In this document: positions 26,487-33,986 of the stretch, in pieces
Numbering within the stretch: position 1 is the first letter of the stretch
Layout of the letters: every line of letters starts with the position of its first letter
From: Planctomycetota bacterium
Lineage (GTDB): Bacteria; Planctomycetota; Phycisphaerae; Sedimentisphaerales; Anaerobacaceae
Reading direction: 5' to 3'
Assembly (NCBI GenBank): GCA_019456255.1
Contig: VRUG01000006.1
Location: forward strand, 98,072 to 155,478
DNA: 57,407 nt
Position numbers and translations under genes: made by a program
The notes under the pieces: generated by a model
What the model saw: the letters and a program-made list of their open reading frames with translations, nothing else
Told to the model about the DNA's origin: nothing
The model's database searches: none

Positions 26487-28157
26487 TCAGTTAGCACTTT
26501 CACACCAGTGTAATGCCATAATCGTAAAATCAAACATATTCACAAAGCAGTCAAAGTTTAAATCTTCAGCAACTGATAAATCACATGTATATATAGGCTC
26601 GACAGTTGTTACTTCAAGATTATCAAAATACACCGTTCCGGTTTTGCTCTCTGCCTTAATTATCAAATCAACGTACCGAACGTCAGCCAGCAAAATATTG
26701 TTAGGGTCCAAATCTATCTCAAGTGCCGTCCAGTACCTCTCTTTTGTTCCGTTAACAAAAGTTGCGCTGTCTGCAGCTGCGCCGGACGTATTAACAATAG
26801 AAAACACAATATCTTTTGCCCTGTTAGAGCCCATGCCCTTGAACCAAATATTAACCTTATCGTAATCTCTCCAGTCCTCGGCAGTTCCCAAATCTTTTCG
26901 AATCGTAATCTCGTTTTCCCCGCTGTATTCAACTTTCATTGCCTTGCTGCCGCTATAAACTTCCGTTGTCTCCAAAGTTTGAACCGGCGAGCTGTTATAA
27001 TCATACCATTGCAATTCAAGCTCACTGCTGTCATTGTAATCTTCAAAGCTTTCCAGAATAATAAAATCCCGCTCAGTAAAACTATTCCACCGCCAATGAT
27101 AGTTAAGCAATGCTAAATCAACAAAATCCACCTCTCCGTCCCAGTTAATATCACCTGTTATCGTTGGTTGCGGGCATGCACCGTCTCTTGCAAAATAGTA
27201 AATTGGCTGATTGACTCCTTCGCTCATAGTATAATATCCGCAACCCCTTGAATCAAAGCATACCGCCTCACCCTGAGGTTCACTCATCTGGGGCTCAACA
27301 CACATCGGGTTTGAAAAAGCCTCCCAAAGATTACTGCCCGCCTGCCTTTGCCAAACTAATACCCGCTCATCCGTACCTTTGGTTCTGATAGCTATCTCGC
27401 TGCCGTTTACAGAAATCTCTCCGCCTACCGCCATCTCGCCATCTATTAACTGAACATCATTGACATGTTCCAGCGTAAATTCAACATCCGGAATCTGCGG
27501 TGCCGGGTATCGATAAACTCTCATCACACCGGCGTCATCACCCCAGCGGTCACGGCTGCACAAATATATGTCACCATTTAACGGGTCAACCAAAAGCGTC
27601 TCGCAGTCGTGCCGAACACTGTCAGGATATCTGACCAAAAGTTCCTCTACGCCATTTACATCTACATCCACCGGCGACTGCGTCGCACTGGCATTGGGTT
27701 CAGCTATTCGAAAGATACTGTATGTAAAGTCTATCTCTCCATTATTATCACCGGTGTCAGCTATATAAATATAATCCTCACCAAATTTCGGCCCAGGCCC
27801 GATTGCAATATCCTCCCAGTCGCGCGCGGTAACGCCGCTAAGATTATAAGTACCGAGATGCTGTCCCCGTTCGTTAAGAGCCCATACTCTCGCCAAACCG
27901 CCAGCGTCATTATGAGCCCAGAAAACTCCCGGATGATGTCTGCTTGCTGCAATTCCGGAGGCTTCTTTAAGCAGGCTGTGTTCAATGGTCCCAACCTGCT
28001 CACCGGTCAAAAATGATGGACATACTGCCGAAGAAATCTGACTACAAGCCAGAACCAAAAATACAATAAAAATTTTTGATAGTGCTGCTTTGATGTTTAC
28101 TTCCTCCACCCATGTTTTAACTATCAAAAAACGCCCGTTATATGCCTCTTCCCTCAT
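26487..28157 (-). CDS. Secreted protein with split dockerin-like repeats
   Basis: 556 residues. A signal sequence (about 27-44, LSKIFIVFLVLACSQISSA) indicates secretion; the real start may be a GTG near codon 17. Residues 55-325 look like a beta-propeller or esterase-like sensor (LLKEASGIAASRHHPGVFWAHNDAG, DYIYIADTGDNNGEIDF). A dockerin-type EF loop GDINWDGEVDFVDLALL lies at 335-357, a carbohydrate-binding-like beta-sandwich at about 365-520, and a second dockerin-like loop (DLNFDCFVNMFDF) at the C-terminus. Two dockerin halves separated by another domain are unusual. It converges on ftsQ with 10 bp between stops. Confidence 0.8.
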   Translation of the reverse strand: MREEAYNGRFLIVKTWVEEVNIKAALSKIFIVFLVLACSQISSAVCPSFLTGEQVGTIEHSLLKEASGIAASRHHPGVFWAHNDAGGLARVWALNERGQHLGTYNLSGVTARDWEDIAIGPGPKFGEDYIYIADTGDNNGEIDFTYSIFRIAEPNASATQSPVDVDVNGVEELLVRYPDSVRHDCETLLVDPLNGDIYLCSRDRWGDDAGVMRVYRYPAPQIPDVEFTLEHVNDVQLIDGEMAVGGEISVNGSEIAIRTKGTDERVLVWQRQAGSNLWEAFSNPMCVEPQMSEPQGEAVCFDSRGCGYYTMSEGVNQPIYYFARDGACPQPTITGDINWDGEVDFVDLALLNYHWRWNSFTERDFIILESFEDYNDSSELELQWYDYNSSPVQTLETTEVYSGSKAMKVEYSGENEITIRKDLGTAEDWRDYDKVNIWFKGMGSNRAKDIVFSIVNTSGAAADSATFVNGTKERYWTALEIDLDPNNILLADVRYVDLIIKAESKTGTVYFDNLEVTTVEPIYTCDLSVAEDLNFDCFVNMFDFTIMALHWCESAN

Positions 28158-28203
28158 ATTATACTAAATTTAGGACAATTTTACAACAGAAATGAAAACA
28201 TGC

Positions 28204-28632
28204 TTATCCTGACAATTCGTTTAATCCGGTTGCAAGGTCGATATAGTGGTAGGGCACCTGTAAATTGGTGCAGATTGATTTGAATTTTTTTATGGCCTCT
28301 TCACTTAATTTACTTTGAAAGTCCTTATCTGCCTTACATTGAAAAATCCTGCACCCCGCAAATCGGTTCTCGTGGATCTCGCACTTGTCCTCAACATTAT
28401 ACGGACATCGACTGCTCGGCATTGGTTTGATATTTTCGCCGCCCAGTTTTTTAGCTAAATGAATTAGTTCAGGCGTAGTGACAAATAATCGATGGTCAAA
28501 GGATTCAAAATCACAGCACTTCCCGCATGCCTGACAATCGCCCGCCGATTCCGGATGACTTTTGATTTGGCAATCGAGCCAGTCGTAAATTTCGGCTGCT
28601 CTTTCAGCTATTTTGTTGTTTGCCCCCATCAT
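28204..28632 (-). CDS. YkgJ-family cysteine-cluster protein
   Basis: 142 residues. The cysteine pattern CQACGKCCDF near residue 33, then CPYNVEDKCEIHENRFAGCRIFQC, matches the YkgJ family, thought to bind a metal (zinc or iron) through eight or so cysteines. The function of the family is not settled. Its ATG overlaps the stop of the preceding YkgJ-family gene by 4 bp (ATGA), so the two products are made together. Confidence 0.85.
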   Translation of the reverse strand: MMGANNKIAERAAEIYDWLDCQIKSHPESAGDCQACGKCCDFESFDHRLFVTTPELIHLAKKLGGENIKPMPSSRCPYNVEDKCEIHENRFAGCRIFQCKADKDFQSKLSEEAIKKFKSICTNLQVPYHYIDLATGLNELSG

Positions 28633-29060
28633 TCCACCATTGCTTTTGTTTTTTTTAATTTCTCAATCTCTTCAAAGCTAAAGAACTTGCCGCGATTGAT
28701 ACCGCTGCACCTTTGCGCTACTTCATTCCATGCACCTGTGCTGTTTAGATTACTCGACCAAAATGGCCACGTTCTACACTGGTTAGGCCTGACTGGATAT
28801 ATCAAACACTTCTTCTCACCATCAATCTTTTTCAAAAAGATACAATCTTTCGTTACTGCCTGTTCAATTATCGTTGTCCGAAAACCCATATGCTCAAGAT
28901 ATTCTTTTCGCAGTTCACTCTCTGTTGTTTTCAAAAAATCTGCGATGAATTCTATCTCAGCCTTAGTAACCCAGATAAACCCTTCCACGGGCCCGCTGCA
29001 GCAGTCCCCGCAGCCAGCGCACTCGAAATGCAAACCACCGTTATACCAAGGATTTTTCAT
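28629..29060 (-). CDS. YkgJ-family cysteine-cluster protein (paralogue)
   Basis: 143 residues. CAGCGDCCSGPVEGFIWVT near the N-terminus and CLIYPVRPNQCRTWPFW define a YkgJ-type cluster. It differs enough from the downstream copy that the two are probably distinct subunits or substrates, not a recent duplication. The first 15 codons (WYNGGLHFEC) recur as a damaged copy at about 29885-29935, beyond the HepT/MntA pair. Confidence 0.85.
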   Translation of the reverse strand: MKNPWYNGGLHFECAGCGDCCSGPVEGFIWVTKAEIEFIADFLKTTESELRKEYLEHMGFRTTIIEQAVTKDCIFLKKIDGEKKCLIYPVRPNQCRTWPFWSSNLNSTGAWNEVAQRCSGINRGKFFSFEEIEKLKKTKAMVE

Positions 29061-29121
29061 AGAAAAATTTTATTTCCCCCATTTTTCTCCGGTTTTACCA
29101 TTTCAGGCTGGTGCCATTCAA

Positions 29122-29451
29122 CTAATATAATTTCCTGCATGTGGTGTCGATATTTTCAAGTTTGTTGGTTACTATGTCCCAGAGTATTTTTACATTTACT
29201 CCGAAATACTCATGAATAAGAATGTTCCGCAGAGCAATGATCTTTTGCCACTCTATTTCCTTGCAGGAGTTTTTAATTTCGTCAGGAAGATTACGTGCGG
29301 CCTCTCCAATAATTTCGAGATTACGAATAACAGCATCCTGCGTTTTATTGTCACGAGCAAAAACATCTTCAGCCATATTGTCGGTATATTCTTTTATTCT
29401 TTTGATGGCTTCCAGAATGTCATCGAGTTGAAGTTTATAATCCCTTGGCAT
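29122..29451 (-). CDS. HepT-like HEPN toxin (DUF86)
   Basis: 109 residues, all helical in appearance. RNILIHEYFG carries the HEPN signature R-x4-H-x-Y expected of HepT RNases. The preceding AVIRNLEIIGEAARNLPDEI is typical of the family. It is encoded downstream of, and overlaps by 17 bp, a minimal nucleotidyltransferase. In characterised pairs the MntA partner AMPylates the Tyr of this motif to silence the toxin. A second unrelated-looking pair lies at 47.0-47.7 kb. Confidence 0.9.
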   Translation of the reverse strand: MPRDYKLQLDDILEAIKRIKEYTDNMAEDVFARDNKTQDAVIRNLEIIGEAARNLPDEIKNSCKEIEWQKIIALRNILIHEYFGVNVKILWDIVTNKLENIDTTCRKLY

Positions 29452-29734
29452 AGATTACCTCCTGTTTGATAACAGGCTGAAGTCGCGGCTTAACGGTATC
29501 AGCTAATACCAGGTCGACGGAACGGCTGAAAAGCTTTTCGAGATAAAACTTCAAATCCATATAGTGGTCAAAGCTGGGTTCGGCGAGTTCGACAAGTATG
29601 TCAATATCGCTATTTTCGTCGGCCATATCATGAACGTAAGAACCGAAAAGTCCAATTCGATTAACAGAAAAGGATTTTTGCAGTTTCGCAGCGTGTTGGC
29701 TTAACTTGTTCAAAATGTCTTCGTGTGTATCCAT
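29435..29734 (-). CDS. MntA-like minimal nucleotidyltransferase antitoxin
   Basis: 99 residues. GLFGSYVHDMADENSDIDIL has the GS-x10-DxD motif of MNT proteins, with the metal-binding Asp pair in DIDIL. The C-terminal RSVDLVLADTVKPRLQPV holds the third acidic residue. It forms a two-gene module with the HepT-like gene and overlaps it by 17 bp. The function as antitoxin by AMPylation is known for the family and inferred here. Confidence 0.9.
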   Translation of the reverse strand: MDTHEDILNKLSQHAAKLQKSFSVNRIGLFGSYVHDMADENSDIDILVELAEPSFDHYMDLKFYLEKLFSRSVDLVLADTVKPRLQPVIKQEVIYAKGL

Positions 29735-29958
29735 AATTTGTCCCTGTTTCTTTCGCGTATTGTAACAAATAAGAGAATATCCTGTCTACAACTGATTTGC
29801 AAGGCTAACTATTGCCTGCTTAGTAATTTGTGGGAGGATTTTGTGATATTATTGCGGTGATTTAGAGTTTTTTTGGGGAAATACGATGAGGGCATTGCTC
29901 ACAGCCGAAATGCAAACCACCTTTATACCACACTGTTTTTTTCCTATAGGCATTGAAC
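29735..29958. other. Intergenic spacer holding a YkgJ fragment
   Basis: 224 bp between mntA and ilvD. It holds a short minus-strand stretch resembling the beginning of the YkgJ gene at 29060 and otherwise nothing that I can assign. Confidence 0.5.
29880..29935 (-). pseudogene. Fragment of a YkgJ gene start
   Basis: The minus-strand translation reads WYKGGLHFGCEQCPHR, closely matching WYNGGLHFECAGCGDC at the start of the intact YkgJ gene. At the DNA level about 24 of 26 bases agree between 29026-29051 and 29905-29930. No further coding similarity follows, so this is a remnant or a duplication left by the arrival of the toxin-antitoxin pair. Confidence 0.5.
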
Positions 29959-31626
29959 TTACCACTTCAAAACAGCGCCGGTGTCGGCACTGGTCGCCAT
30001 TGATGCATATTTCGCCAGACAACCTTTGGTTATTTTCGGCTTCGGAGCCTTCCAGCTTTTCTTTCGCTGGGTTAGTTCCTGTTCGGTCAATTCAACGTCG
30101 AGCTTATTATTGGGAATATCAATTTCGATGATGTCACCATCTTTTAGTAAACCGATAGGCCCGCCAACCGCAGCTTCGGGACTGATATGACCTATACATG
30201 CGCCTCTTGTACCGCCGCTAAACCGACCGTCGGTAATTAGCGCAACCGATTCGCCTAACCCTGCACCTACAATATAGCTGGTCGGACTGAGCATCTCCTG
30301 CATACCGGGCCCGCCCTTGGGACCTTCATACCGAATAACAACAACATCGCCGGCCTTGACCTTACCGCCGAGAATACCATCACAGGCATCTTCCTGGCTT
30401 TCAAAAATTACCGCAGGGCCCGAATGTGTCAGTATCGTTTTAGTAACGCCTGCACTTTTAACAACGCTGCCCTTTGGAGCCAAATTGCCCGTCAATATCG
30501 CCAGACCACCCGTCTTTGAATATGCGTTATCCAGTGACCGAATGCAGTCGGTGCCTTTAATCGCAACTCCTGAAATATTTTCGCCTAACGATTTACCCGT
30601 CACCGTCGGACAATCAATATTTAAAAGCCCGTCAATCTTACTGACCTCATTTAAGATAGCACTGATACCGCCGGCAGCATCGACATCTTCGACATGAAAC
30701 TCACTTGAAGGTGACACCTTGCAGATATTCGGACATTTCGTGCTGATCGAATTTATCTGCTCAAGGCTGTACTCAATACCGGCTTCATTGGCAATTGCCA
30801 GAGCGTGAAGAACAGTATTGGTCGAACCGCCCATCGCCATATCAAGTATGAAAGCGTTATCGATTGATTTTTTTGTAATGACGTCCAAAGGCTTGATGTC
30901 CTTTTCGATTAACTCAAGAACCTGCTTGCCCGCTGCCTTGTAAAGCTCCTGTCTTTTTGGGTCAATTGCCAAAATCGTACCATTACCCGGCAGCGCTATC
31001 CCGATCGCTTCACAAAGACAGTTCATCGAATTCGCGGTAAACATCCCCGAACAACTTCCCTGACCGGGACAACTGCTGTTCTCAAGTTCATTAAGCTGGG
31101 ACTCATCAATTTTGCCCGCGTTAAATTCCGCGACACCTTCGAAAATACTGATAAGGTCAACCGTCCTGCCGTCTTTGGTTTTTCCCGCAGCCATAGGTCC
31201 GCCAGAAACAAAGATCGTCGGGATATTTAATCTCACCGCTGCCATCAGCATACCCGGAATAATCTTATCGCAATTCGGAATGCAGACCAGGGCGTCAAAA
31301 CAATGCGCCCGCGCCATCGTCTCAACAGAATCTGCGATTATCTCACGAGATGCCAGCGAATATTTCATACCGGTATGGCCCATCGCGATACCGTCACAAA
31401 CCGCTATCGTATTAAATTCAAAAGGCGCACCGCCTGCGTCACGAACTGCCTGCTTAACTGTCGCGGCAACCTTGTTCAAATGAACGTGTCCCGGGACTAT
31501 CTCGCAGAAACTATTGACAATACCGATAAAAGGTTTTTTTATATCCGCATCGCTCAAACCGCATGCATGAAGCAAACCCCTATGCGGTGCCCGCTGAAAC
31601 CCCTTTTTTACTGTATCACTTCGCAT
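29959..31626 (-). CDS. ilvD: Dihydroxy-acid dehydratase
   Basis: 555 residues from the ATG at 31626, which has GGAGA about 7 nt upstream; a GTG 36 bp earlier is less likely. It dehydrates dihydroxy acids in isoleucine and valine synthesis using an iron-sulfur cluster. Cluster and metal motifs are visible: [32 protein letters not shown] and [20 protein letters not shown]. The C-terminal [21 protein letters not shown] is the family signature. No other branched-chain gene is in the window. Confidence 0.97.
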   Translation of the reverse strand: MRSDTVKKGFQRAPHRGLLHACGLSDADIKKPFIGIVNSFCEIVPGHVHLNKVAATVKQAVRDAGGAPFEFNTIAVCDGIAMGHTGMKYSLASREIIADSVETMARAHCFDALVCIPNCDKIIPGMLMAAVRLNIPTIFVSGGPMAAGKTKDGRTVDLISIFEGVAEFNAGKIDESQLNELENSSCPGQGSCSGMFTANSMNCLCEAIGIALPGNGTILAIDPKRQELYKAAGKQVLELIEKDIKPLDVITKKSIDNAFILDMAMGGSTNTVLHALAIANEAGIEYSLEQINSISTKCPNICKVSPSSEFHVEDVDAAGGISAILNEVSKIDGLLNIDCPTVTGKSLGENISGVAIKGTDCIRSLDNAYSKTGGLAILTGNLAPKGSVVKSAGVTKTILTHSGPAVIFESQEDACDGILGGKVKAGDVVVIRYEGPKGGPGMQEMLSPTSYIVGAGLGESVALITDGRFSGGTRGACIGHISPEAAVGGPIGLLKDGDIIEIDIPNNKLDVELTEQELTQRKKSWKAPKPKITKGCLAKYASMATSADTGAVLKW

Positions 31627-31718
31627 TTTTACGTTCTCCAAAAACTCTTCACCAAATTGCACGTAATATTGAGAATAAGATTTTAACCGGTTATTGGCTC
31701 AAAATAAAGAAAAATCGA

Positions 31719-31746
31719 TTGTTTTTGGCCCGATAGTACGTATAAT
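31719..31746 (+). promoter_or_regulatory. Promoter of the lipoprotein gene at 31801
   Basis: TTGTTT (31719-31724) and a perfect TATAAT (31741-31746) with a 16-bp spacer; the expected start is near 31753. A GAGGA ribosome site precedes the ATG. Confidence 0.5.
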
Positions 31747-31800
31747 CACAATCATTTATGAAAAAACCCGAATACTTTTATTTTTGAGGAAAATAAAGCT

Positions 31801-32796
31801 ATGCATATCTCATTAAAAATACCGGTTTTCACAGCGATTCTCTGCATGTCATTCTTTGCCGGATGCACGTCGGCACCAAAAGAGCTTCTTACCGTTGATT
31901 TTCAGAAAGACAATACCCTGAGATACAAATTTGTTTCGGCAAGGGAGATTACGATGGATTGGGGCGAGGCTAAAAGTGGAAACCAGAAAGCAAAAAGCCA
32001 CACGCAAAAAACTTCCGAGTCAATGGAAATGATTGTTGCTTATGAGCCATTAGAAATTGACCCGTATGGTCTTACAACTATTAAAGCTACATTCGAATCT
32101 GTAAAAATAAAGCGAAGCGCAAAAAAAGGAAGGCGGGGCATTAGAAAAGCAAAAGACGCTGTACAAACTCTTGCCGGAAAAACTTTCACGTTTACCGTTG
32201 GGCCATCCGGGAAAATTGAAGATTACTCACAGCTGGAAAAATTAATTGATGAAACCGTTGAAAAGGCCTTCAGGTCGAAAAGCGCGCAGAGAAGAATCAA
32301 AGAGCCTGACATGATTAGTGACTTCGTGGCAACTCAGTGGTTCCTATGGGACGCAATTGCAACTGTGCAAAATCCCATCGAAGGTGTATCAGTTGGACAG
32401 ACATGGAATTCAAGGCTATGGGTTCCGTTTCCAATGGTTCTTAGAAAAGCACGGGATGTCACTTACAAATTAGAAGAAATCAGAGAAACCGAAGAAGGAA
32501 AAATAGCTGTGATAACAAGTTCATACGCACAGACTAAATCCCTGCCTTCTAAATGGCCAAAACTTTATTCCGGAGCCTTCCAAATGAGCGGAATGTTTGG
32601 CTTCCTAAGAGGTTATAAGGTCCTTGACCTTCAGGGCAGCGGAGAAGAATTATTCAATATCGATAAGGGCAGAACCGAACAATACGAGCAAAACATCGAC
32701 ATAAAGTTGTCGGCGTCAATGGCCATGCCGATTGGTCCAAGTCCTAAGATCAATATAAAACATAAATTGACCATGAAGTTACTGGAAAAGAAATAA
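31801..32796 (+). CDS. Lipoprotein of unknown function
   Basis: 331 residues. The signal ends FFAGCTS, giving a lipobox Cys near 22. The mature protein begins TVDFQKDNTLRYKFVSAREI, with repeated beta-strand-like segments and a basic region SAKKGRRGIRKAKDAV. The second half has VSVGQTWNSRLWVPFPMVLRKA and ends IKLSASMAMPIGPSPKINI. I do not recognise a domain with confidence. It has its own promoter and is followed after 29 bp by the HIT gene. Confidence 0.75.
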   Translation: MHISLKIPVFTAILCMSFFAGCTSAPKELLTVDFQKDNTLRYKFVSAREITMDWGEAKSGNQKAKSHTQKTSESMEMIVAYEPLEIDPYGLTTIKATFESVKIKRSAKKGRRGIRKAKDAVQTLAGKTFTFTVGPSGKIEDYSQLEKLIDETVEKAFRSKSAQRRIKEPDMISDFVATQWFLWDAIATVQNPIEGVSVGQTWNSRLWVPFPMVLRKARDVTYKLEEIRETEEGKIAVITSSYAQTKSLPSKWPKLYSGAFQMSGMFGFLRGYKVLDLQGSGEELFNIDKGRTEQYEQNIDIKLSASMAMPIGPSPKINIKHKLTMKLLEKK

Positions 32797-32825
32797 AAAT
32801 TTAAAAAGTCGGAGGTACTCAGAAA

Positions 32826-33335
32826 TTGGAAAGAAAAAACCTATGGGCGCCGTGGAGAATTAAATATATACAGGGGCTAAACCAGGAAAAAAACTGCTTT
32901 TTATGTCACAACCTGGAGAATCCTCAGGAAGATGACAAAAATCTCGTCTTATGGAGAACGCCTAACTGTATGGTGGTGTTGAATTTCTATCCATATAATA
33001 ATGGCCATTTGCTTATTGCACCGAACAGACACATTGCTGAGCTTGACCAGGCAACTGATGAGGAAATGCTCGAAATGACAAAACTTATCAGAGAGTCACA
33101 AAAAGCATTGTCACTGGCTATAAATCCCCATGGCTTTAACATCGGTGCCAACATAGGCCGCTGCGCCGGTGCTGGCCTGCCGGGGCATCTGCACTTTCAT
33201 ATCGTACCAAGATGGGACGGTGACACAAACTTTATGCATGTTTGCAGCGACACCGACGTCATCAGTCAAAGTCTGACCGAATTATTCGATTTATTAAAAC
33301 AGATAAGCAAGGAAAATAATTTGCCAAAAGTCTGA
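32826..33335 (+). CDS. HIT-family nucleotide hydrolase or transferase
   Basis: 169 residues from a TTG start supported by GGAGGT 9 nt upstream. NFYPYNNGHLLIAPNRHI and the histidine triad HLHFHIVPRW place it in the HIT superfamily, closest in layout to FHIT or Ap4A phosphorylase-like proteins (the N-terminal WAPWRIKYI is typical). CFLCHN could form half of a zinc site. It likely acts on dinucleoside polyphosphates or related nucleotides. Confidence 0.9.
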   Translation: MERKNLWAPWRIKYIQGLNQEKNCFLCHNLENPQEDDKNLVLWRTPNCMVVLNFYPYNNGHLLIAPNRHIAELDQATDEEMLEMTKLIRESQKALSLAINPHGFNIGANIGRCAGAGLPGHLHFHIVPRWDGDTNFMHVCSDTDVISQSLTELFDLLKQISKENNLPKV

Positions 33336-33494
33336 TTTAATGCCTAATTATTTTCAGCAGTTTATACCAAACTGTGACTGCCAAAAATTCGTATGTGACT
33401 GTACCGCAGAGATGGCAGAGAAGTTTCTGTATGAAAATGCTCGATAGAACCTAAACTTACGTTATAATCCTGAGTCAATTTAGATTTTTTTATT

Positions 33495-33986
33495 ATGAAC
33501 ACGAAAAGATTGCTTACATCCTGTTTTGGTCTTGGTTGGCTGCCGATTGCCCCGGGGACATGGGGCTCATTGCCCCCGACGGCTATTTTCGCTGGGCTTT
33601 GCTATTTTGGTGTCTCACCGCTGACGGTCTCTATTGTTATGCTGGTTTTAATTTTAGCAGGCTCGGTTATTTGTGTTAAATTTGCACCAGCTTCCATCGA
33701 CGCAACCGGCAAAATCGACCCGGGCGAAGTCGTTGCAGATGAACTTGCCGGACAGGCTGTAACTTTTGTCTATGCCTCGGCCTATGTCGTTGGATTTAAC
33801 CAAATTCTAATTACTGCCATACTCGGATTTCTCCTCTTTAGGGTCTTTGACATCATAAAGCCGTGGCCTATCAGAAAACTTGAAAAATTCCCCAAGGGCT
33901 GGGGAATTCTGGCCGATGACCTATTGGCGGGAGTTTATGCTGCTATAATTTTACAGATTTGTCTTAGATTCTGGGTACTGAAATAA
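33495..33986 (+). CDS. pgpA: Phosphatidylglycerophosphatase A
   Basis: 163 residues with about four hydrophobic segments. LGWLPIAPGTWGSLPPT, DPGEVVADELAGQ, FRVFDIIKPWPIRKLEKF and WGILADDLLAGVYAAI are the conserved stretches of PgpA, which dephosphorylates phosphatidylglycerophosphate in the membrane. Its stop codon is followed directly by the ATG of a large membrane protein, so the two are probably translated together. Confidence 0.94.
   Translation: MNTKRLLTSCFGLGWLPIAPGTWGSLPPTAIFAGLCYFGVSPLTVSIVMLVLILAGSVICVKFAPASIDATGKIDPGEVVADELAGQAVTFVYASAYVVGFNQILITAILGFLLFRVFDIIKPWPIRKLEKFPKGWGILADDLLAGVYAAIILQICLRFWVLK

Noticed and set aside
29886..30131. 81-codon plus-strand frame at the ilvD 3' end
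   Set aside because: It runs antisense to ilvD, and its start is the antisense of the YkgJ fragment.
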